Source of the DNA: Phyllobacterium sp. YR531
GTDB taxonomy: Bacteria > Pseudomonadota > Alphaproteobacteria > Rhizobiales > Rhizobiaceae
Reading direction: 5' to 3'
Length of the DNA stretch: 64,000 nucleotides
Assembly: GCF_000282595.1 (NCBI RefSeq)
Contig: NZ_AKIZ01000001.1
Span: 1 to 64,000 of the forward strand
Part shown: positions 46,260 to 53,880 of the stretch, in pieces
How positions within the stretch are numbered: the stretch's first letter is position 1
Layout: every line of letters starts with the position of its first letter
Notes under the pieces: generated by a model
Told to the model about the DNA's origin: nothing
What the model saw: only the letters and a program-made list of their open reading frames with translations
Database searches by the model: none
Position numbers and translations under genes: made by a program

Positions 46260-47296
46260 CCGAAATGCGCCGTTCCCTCCATCAGCTTTTTGCTTTTGGC
46301 ACGTTGCTGCTTGCCTCGCTTGCGGCGATCGGGTTTGTCGTCGGCATCAGTGTCGGGATCGGCGACCTGCCGATCCCGCTGGCGACAACGTTCTCCGCTA
46401 TCACCAATAGACTTGGTTGGACTGCTGTGGAACTCAATCGCATCCATGAGACAGTAATCTGGGACTATCGTCTCAGCCGAGCACTCGTTGCTGCGTTTTG
46501 CGGCGCCGGTCTCGCGCTGTCGGGGGCGATCATGCAGTCGTTGCTGCGAAATCCCTTGGCTGAACCCTATGTATTGGGCATATCGGCCGGCGCCTCTACC
46601 GGTGCCGTTGCAATCGTCATCTTGGGCATGGGGGCCGGCGCGTTGTCGCTCTCGACCGGTGCTTTCGCAGGATCCTTTGCTGCATTTTTCTTCGTGGCGC
46701 TGCTATCTAGCGGTACGCGGGGCGGCGCCGACCGGACTATTCTCGCAGGCGTCGCCGCATCGCAACTTTTTAACGCAGCGACGTCCTATATCGTTACAAC
46801 GTCAGGCAATGCACAGCAGGCACGCGATGTCATGTTCTGGTTGCTCGGCAGCTTCGGCGGCGTGCGCTGGCCGGAGCTTATGCTTGTCTCCATTACTGTC
46901 GGTCTTGGGCTCGTCGTCTGTCTCTTTTATGCCCGGGTTCTGGACGCATTTGCTTTCGGTGACGAAGCAGCGTCGGCGCTCGGTGTTAATGTGGGGCGGG
47001 CAAGGATTGTGCTTTTCGCGCTGACCGCCATGATGACGGCCGCTATCGTCAGCATGGTCGGCTCGATTGGTTTTGTCGGCCTGGTCGTCCCACATGCTGC
47101 GCGCTTCCTCGTTGGGCCGCTCCATATCCGTCTCCTGCCGGCATGCGCTATCACGGGAGCCATCTTCTTGGTCCTTGCGGACATCGCCTCGCGCACTCTC
47201 GTTACACAGCAAGTGCTGCCGATTGGCGTAGTCACGGCATTGGTGGGTGTCCCCTTCTTCTCCATCATTCTCTATCGGTTCCAGCGTGCCTCATGA
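46256..47296 (+). CDS. FecCD-family iron/siderophore ABC transporter permease
   Basis: A 346-residue permease of the FecCD/BtuC type with about ten hydrophobic helices. Conserved stretches: YRLSRALVAAFCGAGLALSG, MQSLLRNPLAEPYVLGISAGAS around residue 95, and near the C-terminus GSIGFVGLVVPHAARFLVG. GTG 46256 overlaps the binding-protein stop (GTGA); ATG 46265 is an alternative. It overlaps the ATPase gene by four bases. Confidence 0.92.
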   Translation: MTEMRRSLHQLFAFGTLLLASLAAIGFVVGISVGIGDLPIPLATTFSAITNRLGWTAVELNRIHETVIWDYRLSRALVAAFCGAGLALSGAIMQSLLRNPLAEPYVLGISAGASTGAVAIVILGMGAGALSLSTGAFAGSFAAFFFVALLSSGTRGGADRTILAGVAASQLFNAATSYIVTTSGNAQQARDVMFWLLGSFGGVRWPELMLVSITVGLGLVVCLFYARVLDAFAFGDEAASALGVNVGRARIVLFALTAMMTAAIVSMVGSIGFVGLVVPHAARFLVGPLHIRLLPACAITGAIFLVLADIASRTLVTQQVLPIGVVTALVGVPFFSIILYRFQRAS

Positions 47297-48054
47297 GTAT
47301 CAAGGCTGATAACCTCACGTGGAAAATTGGTAAGAAGACTATTGTCGATAGCGTCTCCTTCAGGACGCAGCCCGGCGAGATGCTCGGGCTGCTTGGCCCG
47401 AACGGTTCGGGCAAGACTTCGCTCCTGCGTCTTCTTGCCGGTCTCAGGCAACCACATGCCGGCAGCATCACGCTTGGTGACAAAGATATCAGGACGATCG
47501 GCCGCCGCGCGATCGCGCAACGCGTCGCTTTCGTAGAACAGCATGCTGCAACCAACGCTAACCTGCGGGTTATCGATGTGGTGAAACTCGGCCGCTTTCC
47601 GCATCGCTCGATGTTTTCTGGGTGGGAAGCAACCGACGATGATGTGGTCGATGACGCCCTGGAACGCACTGGCATGACGAACAAGCGTAACGATCGCTGG
47701 CAGAGCCTGTCGGGTGGCGAAAAGCAACGGACTCATCTTGCAAGGGCTCTGGCTCAGGCACCCAGCGAACTGATCCTCGATGAACCCACCAACCATCTAG
47801 ACATACAGCATCAAATAAGCCTGATGCGGCTCGTCTCCCGCCTGCCGATCACCAGCATCATCGCCCTGCATGACCTGAACCATGCAGCAATGTTCTGCGA
47901 TCAACTGATTGTTATGCAACGCGGTCGGATCGTCGCTTCCGGCACGCCCGAAAACGTGCTCACGCAGGAATTGTTGCACGAGGTCTTCGCGGTGGATGCA
48001 AAGGTTGAGATATCAGAGCAACATTTTCGTCCCCATATCCAGTATCTGCCCTAG
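47293..48054 (+). CDS. FepC-type iron/siderophore ABC transporter ATP-binding protein
   Basis: A 253-residue ATPase: Walker A GLLGPNGSGKTSLLRLLAG near residue 35, Q-loop RVAFVEQHAATNANLRV, signature LSGGEKQRTHLARALAQ, Walker B ELILDEPTNHLDI and switch histidine IALHDLNHAA. ATG 47293 overlaps the permease stop (ATGA); the frame upstream lies within the permease gene. It ends the importer unit and faces the 3' end of trbI. Confidence 0.93.
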   Translation: MSIKADNLTWKIGKKTIVDSVSFRTQPGEMLGLLGPNGSGKTSLLRLLAGLRQPHAGSITLGDKDIRTIGRRAIAQRVAFVEQHAATNANLRVIDVVKLGRFPHRSMFSGWEATDDDVVDDALERTGMTNKRNDRWQSLSGGEKQRTHLARALAQAPSELILDEPTNHLDIQHQISLMRLVSRLPITSIIALHDLNHAAMFCDQLIVMQRGRIVASGTPENVLTQELLHEVFAVDAKVEISEQHFRPHIQYLP

Positions 48055-48325
48055 CACGTTTGCAGCTGGTCCCGTATAGATGCCAGCGGGGCACTTCATG
48101 GAAGGCGCCCATATGATCGACGGATCCAACCTTCCGCCGTTAACACATCTCGGAAACCTGCGCGTGCCCAGCACGGCGCGAGGCGGATCAAGGGTCAATG
48201 CCATCTGCTAGAATAGCACGTTGGGAACAGGACACCGCATTGTCAACCGACTGAAATGATTGCGCGCGCGGGTGCATGCGCGTCGACCCGTTTCCACCGC
48301 AACAGCCTCGCAAAAATCAGAAGCA
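48055..48325. other. junction between the iron-type importer and the trb operon
   Basis: This 271-base gap between convergent genes contains no recognisable gene or mobile-element end. In classical Ti plasmids regulatory genes such as traM/traR often lie in the vicinity of the transfer genes; none is present here. Confidence 0.4.
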
Positions 48326-49639
48326 TTATTTTCGATATGCTGTCGGAAAAACAATGTCCTGATCAACAAGTACATTGAACTTATAGCCCGGGCGAATTTC
48401 CAGCGTCGGCTGGACGTCGAGATTCCGGTTGATCGTGCGCTCGGCAACGCGTCCGAATGTCTCTGCAAAGTTTCGCCTGGCTGCATCAGATGCGGTATCC
48501 TGTGTCGCAAGCGTCGAGCTTTCAGGCATGGCCATGTCGATTCCCGTTCCGATCATGGCGATGAGGGCGGCCGAACTGAACGTCTTCAGGTAATGGTTAT
48601 TCACTTTGTCCTTGAAGCCCCCATAACCTTGCGCATCCGTGGCGGCCATGCCGCCGATCTGAAGCGTCGAACCGTTGGGGAAAATGATATCCGTCCAGAC
48701 AACGAGAATTCGGCTTTGCCCGAAAGAGATATTGCTATCGTATCGGCCAAATAGCTTGGCTCCTTGCGGGATCAGAAGACGATGGCCGGTCGCGCTGTCA
48801 TAGACGTTCTGGCTGATCTGCGCGGTGATACGGCCAGGCAAATCACTATTAATGCCACTGATCAGAATGGAGGGAATGACCGAACCGCGCTTGAGCTCAT
48901 AGGGCGATTGCTGTGGGACTACTCGATTGGGCAAATAGCCGAGTTCCTTGATGTCCGCATTGAAGAATTCTTCCTTGGATGTCTGGCCGTTCGGATCGGG
49001 GTTTTGTCCGGCAAGGCCATTTCTTAGCGCTGCGGCATAGAGATCGGACGCGGACGCCTGAGATGAGGAATTTGAAGATTTTATTGTATTCGATGTGTCC
49101 GTCGTATCGCCTGCCCTGCTTGCCAGCTTGCTGCGATCGATGGCAAGTGGTGCATCATAAGCTGCGGCATTCGCCTGCAATCTCGCCATGCGCTGACGTT
49201 GACGCTCGCGCAGATATTGTTCATCCTGCTCGCGTCGAAGACGCGCCCGCCATATCTCGTCCGCTTCGAGGCCGCCTTTCCCATTCTGGTCTGCGGTCGC
49301 ATGCTTTGGTTGCGAACTGAACGGGTTAACCGTTGTCTCCGGCTTCGTCTCCACGGGCGATGGCTGGAAATTCTGGGCCTGCTGAGGCTCGCCGATGATG
49401 CCGTTGGCCACACCCTGCTTCAACTGGTCGGCATAGGTCGAGGCTGGGTTTCCCGCAGATTGGTCAAGGCCTGGATCGTCACTAGAATACAGTCCGCGTC
49501 CGGCCAAACCAAAGAATATGATGGCGAGAAAGGCGACAGCCAGAACGATCACGACGATCACCGGCAGGCGATTGACGCGCCGCATCCCGGTATTCTGGTT
49601 GCTGTTATGCGCTCCGCCAAGCTGCAGTGATTGCACCAT
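48326..49639 (-). CDS. trbI: conjugal transfer protein TrbI (VirB10-like)
   Basis: A 437-residue VirB10/TrbI protein that spans the envelope as part of the type IV secretion core complex. Cytoplasmic N-terminus, one membrane helix (PVIVVIVLAVAFLAIIFFG, about residues 26-44), a charged linker with DEQYLRERQRQRMARLQA, and the C-terminal beta-barrel domain (KRGSVIPSILISGINSDLPG, LLIPQGAKLFGRYDS, ILVVWTDIIFPNGS). Last gene of the traI-trb operon, 12 bases after trbH. Length is as in Ti plasmids. Confidence 0.95.
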   Translation of the reverse strand: MVQSLQLGGAHNSNQNTGMRRVNRLPVIVVIVLAVAFLAIIFFGLAGRGLYSSDDPGLDQSAGNPASTYADQLKQGVANGIIGEPQQAQNFQPSPVETKPETTVNPFSSQPKHATADQNGKGGLEADEIWRARLRREQDEQYLRERQRQRMARLQANAAAYDAPLAIDRSKLASRAGDTTDTSNTIKSSNSSSQASASDLYAAALRNGLAGQNPDPNGQTSKEEFFNADIKELGYLPNRVVPQQSPYELKRGSVIPSILISGINSDLPGRITAQISQNVYDSATGHRLLIPQGAKLFGRYDSNISFGQSRILVVWTDIIFPNGSTLQIGGMAATDAQGYGGFKDKVNNHYLKTFSSAALIAMIGTGIDMAMPESSTLATQDTASDAARRNFAETFGRVAERTINRNLDVQPTLEIRPGYKFNVLVDQDIVFPTAYRK

Positions 49640-49651
49640 GACCGCCCCTTC

Positions 49652-50107
49652 CTAGCCGCGCTGCATGACCGAAAGCGGGCTTGCCGGTGTCGCGCCTTCA
49701 GTTGTCACGCTGTAAGCGCGGCCGATTTGGATCCTCGTAGTCGATAGGCGTGCAAGCATCTGTCCCTCGAATGACTCGATCACATAGGCAAGCGAGATGA
49801 GTTTCGTTTTCCCGTCAGTCTTCTGGTCAGTCACAACCGCATAGCCCCAGCCCTTGAGCGCCGCCTCGAGTGCCTTGCCGAACGGAGTATTATCCTGCTT
49901 CAAAGCCACGGTCGCAGTTCCCGGCCCGATCTGTTCGGCCAGACGGCTGACCATGTCGCCTGCGATCGCGCTTGCGGCAGGGCCAGAGATTTCGGGCGAC
50001 GCGTTGCTCGTAACCAATCCCTCTGGCCCGAGCGATTGGCATCCGGAAAAAACGAGGGTGAGAAACCCGGCGATCGCTATGGTGCGAACAGGTGAATGCG
50101 ACCGCAT
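49652..50107 (-). CDS. trbH: conjugal transfer lipoprotein TrbH
   Basis: A 151-residue predicted lipoprotein: signal peptide with the lipobox LVFSGC near residue 22, so it is probably anchored in the outer membrane. It sits between trbG and trbI as in the Ti-plasmid trb operon, where TrbH belongs to the mating-pair apparatus. Its start overlaps the trbG stop (GTGATG arrangement; GTG 50110 is an alternative). Sequence conservation in this family is low, so the call leans on position and lipobox. Confidence 0.88.
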   Translation of the reverse strand: MRSHSPVRTIAIAGFLTLVFSGCQSLGPEGLVTSNASPEISGPAASAIAGDMVSRLAEQIGPGTATVALKQDNTPFGKALEAALKGWGYAVVTDQKTDGKTKLISLAYVIESFEGQMLARLSTTRIQIGRAYSVTTEGATPASPLSVMQRG

Positions 50108-50952
50108 CACCGCCCTCCCCGCTTGATAGTGATCTTTTGCTGCTTCCAGCCGACGCCTGAGACCAGAACAGCGCGGTCGATATTGTAGTCGACCATCATC
50201 ATGTCGCCTTTCATGCGGTAGTTTACGATGCGGTTCTGGCCGCCCGATACGACGAACAGAACCGGCGCGTCCTGGGCCGATACGGATTTCGGGAATTGAA
50301 TATATGTTTTCGTGCCGTCACTATAGATGCGTGTTGGCCGCCAGCTTGCGCGGCCCGAGACCGAATAGCCGAAGTTCAATTGTTCTGCTGGCAAGCCGGC
50401 CCCGGGGATCGTACTGGCTTCCAGCCGTGCATTGATATCGGGGAGTTTCTCGGAAACGTCCTCGGGATATTCGAAGCCGACACGAGCCATATATTGCCTT
50501 GCATGCGATTTAAGCTGGATGTGATAGGTTCGCCGCGAGGTTGTCACCACCATGGAGGTGATCAAGCCCGGCTCGGATGGCTTGACGATCAGATGGATCG
50601 CCTGTCCACCAACCGCGCCGGACGTTGCCGGTTCGACCTTCCAGCGCACCGTGTCGCCGACGAGTACATCACGGACCACCTCGCCGGCCTCAAGCTCGAT
50701 GTCGCAAACCTGCAACGGCGAGCAGACGACGGAAGGTTGCACCTCCCCAAACAGAAAGATGACCTTCCCGTCAGCCCCCTTTGTGACCAACCCGCGACTT
50801 CCGCGCCATTGACCGGATATGTTCGCACCCTTGGCTTCGTTTGCGTTCATGCTTTGAGCGATCGCAACCGGAAGGAATGTGGGCAAGGCCAAGAGTGTGA
50901 CGGCTGCGGTCAGGACCAGCGCGGCACCTGCAGGGATGGTTCTCACGTTCAT
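50107..50952 (-). CDS. trbG: conjugal transfer protein TrbG (VirB9-like)
   Basis: A 281-residue VirB9/TrbG periplasmic protein of the type IV secretion core. Signal peptide at the N-terminus ending PVAIAQ. The VirB9-like region includes [26 protein letters not shown] and the C-terminal [22 protein letters not shown], then [21 protein letters not shown]. It lies 15 bases after trbF and touches trbH, the conserved order. Confidence 0.95.
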   Translation of the reverse strand: MNVRTIPAGAALVLTAAVTLLALPTFLPVAIAQSMNANEAKGANISGQWRGSRGLVTKGADGKVIFLFGEVQPSVVCSPLQVCDIELEAGEVVRDVLVGDTVRWKVEPATSGAVGGQAIHLIVKPSEPGLITSMVVTTSRRTYHIQLKSHARQYMARVGFEYPEDVSEKLPDINARLEASTIPGAGLPAEQLNFGYSVSGRASWRPTRIYSDGTKTYIQFPKSVSAQDAPVLFVVSGGQNRIVNYRMKGDMMMVDYNIDRAVLVSGVGWKQQKITIKRGGR

Positions 50953-50967
50953 GTGGTTTCATGCCTT

Positions 50968-51630
50968 TCAGAGCTGCGCGGTCCAGTCGAAATCACGCAG
51001 GTAAAGACCAAGCGGATTGAACCGGATGATGCTTTCATCTTGCGGCGGATTGAGTGTCACCGTGGCGATGCCGCGAAACCGCCGGATAGCGGTTTCCTTG
51101 CCCTTCCGGTCACGCTCATATTCGGTCCAGTCGATCTGGTAGGATTGGTTGGACAGGGCAACGATGTTGTTGACCTCAATCGCGATGGTGGCGTTCTTCG
51201 CTTTTTCGAAGGGAGAATTTCCTCGGAACCAGTTATTCACCTTCTCGGTTGCGGGATCCGAAGTTCTGAGCAGCGCATAGGTGCGGTCGATATAATGCTT
51301 CTGGACAATCGCATCCGGAGTCACGGAACGGAAATTCGAAACGAATCCACCGAGCGTTGCGCGAACCACTCGCGGATCGGCATATTCGATCTGCTGCGGG
51401 AAGCCGGCATTGGCGGCCGTACCGAGCTTGTCAACTTCCACGATATAAGGGATCAGCTTCACCTGTGTGCTCTGGAAAAGAGCATAGCTGAACCCGATCA
51501 CCGCCATCAGCATGCCGGTGATGCCAACGATCCGCCATGCCCTTGCCGCATGGACATAGGAGCCGTAGCGTTCGTTCCATTCCTGCCGCGCCGCGATATA
51601 GGGATTTTCCGGCGTCTCACGCGATGCCAT
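50968..51630 (-). CDS. trbF: conjugal transfer protein TrbF (VirB8-like)
   Basis: A 220-residue VirB8/TrbF inner-membrane protein: short cytoplasmic N-terminus [20 protein letters not shown], one membrane helix ([21 protein letters not shown]) and a periplasmic NTF2-like domain ([37 protein letters not shown]). It nucleates the mating channel. ATG 51630 is preceded by GGGGGACGC; 41 bases separate it from trbL. Confidence 0.95.
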   Translation of the reverse strand: MASRETPENPYIAARQEWNERYGSYVHAARAWRIVGITGMLMAVIGFSYALFQSTQVKLIPYIVEVDKLGTAANAGFPQQIEYADPRVVRATLGGFVSNFRSVTPDAIVQKHYIDRTYALLRTSDPATEKVNNWFRGNSPFEKAKNATIAIEVNNIVALSNQSYQIDWTEYERDRKGKETAIRRFRGIATVTLNPPQDESIIRFNPLGLYLRDFDWTAQL

Positions 51631-51671
51631 GCGTCCCCCCTGCCTTGTTTCGATAAGCCCGTCGCCTCATG

Positions 51672-52871
51672 TCACTGTCCCTTCTTTCCGGATGAACCTT
51701 TGGGCGCCAGGGATGACTTTCGGGCCTCCTCGAGCTTGGCGTTGGCGAGCCCAAGCGTCGAGGTGCCGTAGGTGCCGCGTCCGCCCATCGCCTGATCGCG
51801 GGCCGCCGAGGCGAGTGCGCCGCTGGTGGCGCCGAACCCGCTTGCCATCCCCTTCAGAGCCGCACCGGCCATTGACGAGCCTGTCGATCGGGCATCCGCA
51901 TAGGCCGCCGTCCCGGCTTTGGCTCCTCCCATCGCAAGCGAAGTCGCGCCGACCGTCGCGCCAACGCCAAAGCCGGATGCCTGCGAGCCGTGCCGGATGG
52001 TCTCCATGCCACCAATAACGGATACGCCCTGCACCACACCCTGCATGATCGGTGGGACATACATGGCGATGACGAACACGACGACCGATATGCCGGCGAT
52101 GGCGAGCGTGGTGATGAACTGGTCCGAGGTCGCGGTCGGCGCCTCGGCCAGGCCGAGCAGAATATCTGAGCCAATCTTGGCGATCATGACGAGAGCCATC
52201 AGCTTCATGCCGACGGAAAAGGCATAGACTAGATACCGGACCGCAAAATCCTTGGTGTAGGAGGAGCCTCCAAGCCCAAGCATGATCATGCCGGCCAGGA
52301 GCCCGACATACATCTCCACCATAACGGCGACGAAGATGGCTGCGACGAGGGAAAAGGAGACGACGACCACGACCATCGCGAAAACGGCGGCGATCGCGAG
52401 CGCATTGTCCTCGAACAGGCCGAATTTCGCCTGCTCGGACATCTTGGACGCGACACGAATGCCGGCGTCAAAAATATTGGCGGGCGATGCGGAGCCGCCG
52501 CCGGCGCCTATCTGGTAGAGGCTGTCGACCACGGCCTTGGCAAAAGCCGGACCCCCGTCGAGGATGAAAGCGAAGAGACCGATGAACATGATCCGACGCA
52601 CCAGCTCGGCGAACCATGCGTCGAGGCTCGCCGCATTGATCGCCAGCCAGACGGCAGCAATGCCGATCTCGATGCCGGCGAGGATCCAGAACAGCGAGCG
52701 CGCTGCGTTCATGATCGTCGTCTCCCAGCCCTTCGCGGCGGTGACGACCTGGTTCTCCAATGTTGTCAGGACTGAACCTTGCTGTGCAAGCGCTGGCGCG
52801 CTTACAAGCAGCAAAACTCCACTCACGATAAACACCGTCTCCAGCGTGCGAGAAGGATGTGCGCCTACCAT
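51672..52871 (-). CDS. trbL: conjugal transfer protein TrbL (VirB6-like)
   Basis: A 399-residue polytopic membrane protein of the P-type TrbL/VirB6 family, probably part of the inner-membrane channel. Signal-like N-terminus ending APALAQ, then about six hydrophobic segments (WILAGIEIGIAAVWLAIN, AAVFAMVVVVVSFSLVAAIF, FITTLAIAGISVVVFVIAMY). The C-terminal 100 residues are Ala/Gly/Ser-rich (GATVGATSLAMGGAKAGTAA). It overlaps trbK by seven bases. Confidence 0.94.
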   Translation of the reverse strand: MVGAHPSRTLETVFIVSGVLLLVSAPALAQQGSVLTTLENQVVTAAKGWETTIMNAARSLFWILAGIEIGIAAVWLAINAASLDAWFAELVRRIMFIGLFAFILDGGPAFAKAVVDSLYQIGAGGGSASPANIFDAGIRVASKMSEQAKFGLFEDNALAIAAVFAMVVVVVSFSLVAAIFVAVMVEMYVGLLAGMIMLGLGGSSYTKDFAVRYLVYAFSVGMKLMALVMIAKIGSDILLGLAEAPTATSDQFITTLAIAGISVVVFVIAMYVPPIMQGVVQGVSVIGGMETIRHGSQASGFGVGATVGATSLAMGGAKAGTAAYADARSTGSSMAGAALKGMASGFGATSGALASAARDQAMGGRGTYGTSTLGLANAKLEEARKSSLAPKGSSGKKGQ

Positions 52872-53071
52872 CGGGGTTTCATCTCCTGCCCGCCGTGCAC
52901 ATCGCGATCCGGATCACTGCTGAAAAAGCGCTCCCGGTGTTCGCGCTGCGCCGCACCCGAGCCCGGTGGTTCAGTCGTAGCGTCCGATTGAACGACCACC
53001 CAATACATCATACCGGCCCCGAAGGCGACGACAGCCGCTACCCCGAGGGCGATGAGGATGCGCGGGCTCAC
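52865..53071 (-). CDS. trbK: entry-exclusion protein TrbK
   Basis: A 68-residue small protein with one N-terminal membrane helix (ILIALGVAAVVAFGAGMMYWVV) and a charged tail. Position between trbJ and trbL and size identify it as TrbK, the entry-exclusion protein that blocks mating between cells carrying the same plasmid. The start is GTG 53071, overlapping the trbJ stop as GTGA. No lipobox cysteine is present, unlike the RP4 TrbK lipoprotein. Its last 19 residues closely resemble the end of TrbJ. Confidence 0.85.
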   Translation of the reverse strand: MSPRILIALGVAAVVAFGAGMMYWVVVQSDATTEPPGSGAAQREHRERFFSSDPDRDVHGGQEMKPRW

Positions 53072-53880
53072 CAGCGCGGCTCCATCGTCTGACCGCTGCG
53101 GATATCGCGGCTGGGCGCGTTGAAGAACTGCTCGCGGCGGGCCTGAGCGAGATCTTTTTGCGCCTGTTCCGACTGGAACCATGTGCCCATCATGGTCGTC
53201 TGCTGCGAGACGAGCCCACGCAGTTTCTGCATCTGCGCGACCTGCTGGGTGGCGATCTGGTGGCCGACCTGCAGCGCCTTCATCTGGCCGTCGGCGCTCT
53301 CGGACATCGAGCGAAGGGAATTCATGGTGGACTCCTCACTGGAAAACTGTTCCGCGGTCAGGTTCGCGGCCTTCAGTGTGCCCGCGATCGTGTCGCGGTT
53401 GGTGTTCGACCAATTCTGATAGGTAGTTGAGAAGGCTTCATTGTCCGGAAGATTGGTCTTGAAGTCAGCGAAACTCCCGAAGCGCTGGTTGAGGACATCG
53501 TCGATGTTGCCCATGGAGAAGGCGATGCCCTGCCCCTGCGCCACGACGCTTTGCAAGCTCTTCAGGTCATTTTCAACCTGTCCCCAGATGTGGCCTGGAA
53601 GCTGTGCCGTGTTCTGGAGCAGGTTGTTATAGATATTGAGCTGGTTCTGAATTTGCTCCGCCAACTGATTGATCTGGGTGATCTGATTGTTCACCTGCTC
53701 TGCTGACTTGCCGACGAGGCTGATCAGTTCAGCGTTGTTGGCCAGTTGGGTCCATTCCGTCGCTTGTCCGGTGACACCGCCGGCGCGCGTGGCTGCAGAC
53801 GTTATTGGCACAAGCATTGCGACAACCGCGGTGGTCGCGACGAGCCTTCTTCTAAGCTTTCGGAAACAGCAATGCTGCAT
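53068..53880 (-). CDS. trbJ: conjugal transfer protein TrbJ (VirB5-like)
   Basis: A 270-residue secreted pilus-associated protein (VirB5/TrbJ type). Signal peptide from MQHCCFRKLRRR through the hydrophobic VVAMLVPITSAATRA. The mature part is helical with heptad-like stretches (VNNQITQINQLAEQIQNQLN, QVAQMQKLRGLVSQQ). ATG 53880 follows GAGGGGGATT and overlaps the end of trbE by 29 bases. The C-terminus FFNAPSRDIRSGQTMEPRW recurs in TrbK. Confidence 0.93.
   Translation of the reverse strand: MQHCCFRKLRRRLVATTAVVAMLVPITSAATRAGGVTGQATEWTQLANNAELISLVGKSAEQVNNQITQINQLAEQIQNQLNIYNNLLQNTAQLPGHIWGQVENDLKSLQSVVAQGQGIAFSMGNIDDVLNQRFGSFADFKTNLPDNEAFSTTYQNWSNTNRDTIAGTLKAANLTAEQFSSEESTMNSLRSMSESADGQMKALQVGHQIATQQVAQMQKLRGLVSQQTTMMGTWFQSEQAQKDLAQARREQFFNAPSRDIRSGQTMEPRW

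Noticed and set aside
50296-51771. 491-codon plus-strand frame across trbG/trbF
   Set aside because: Long antisense frames are common opposite GC-rich genes; both trb genes on the other strand are clear family members with conserved order.
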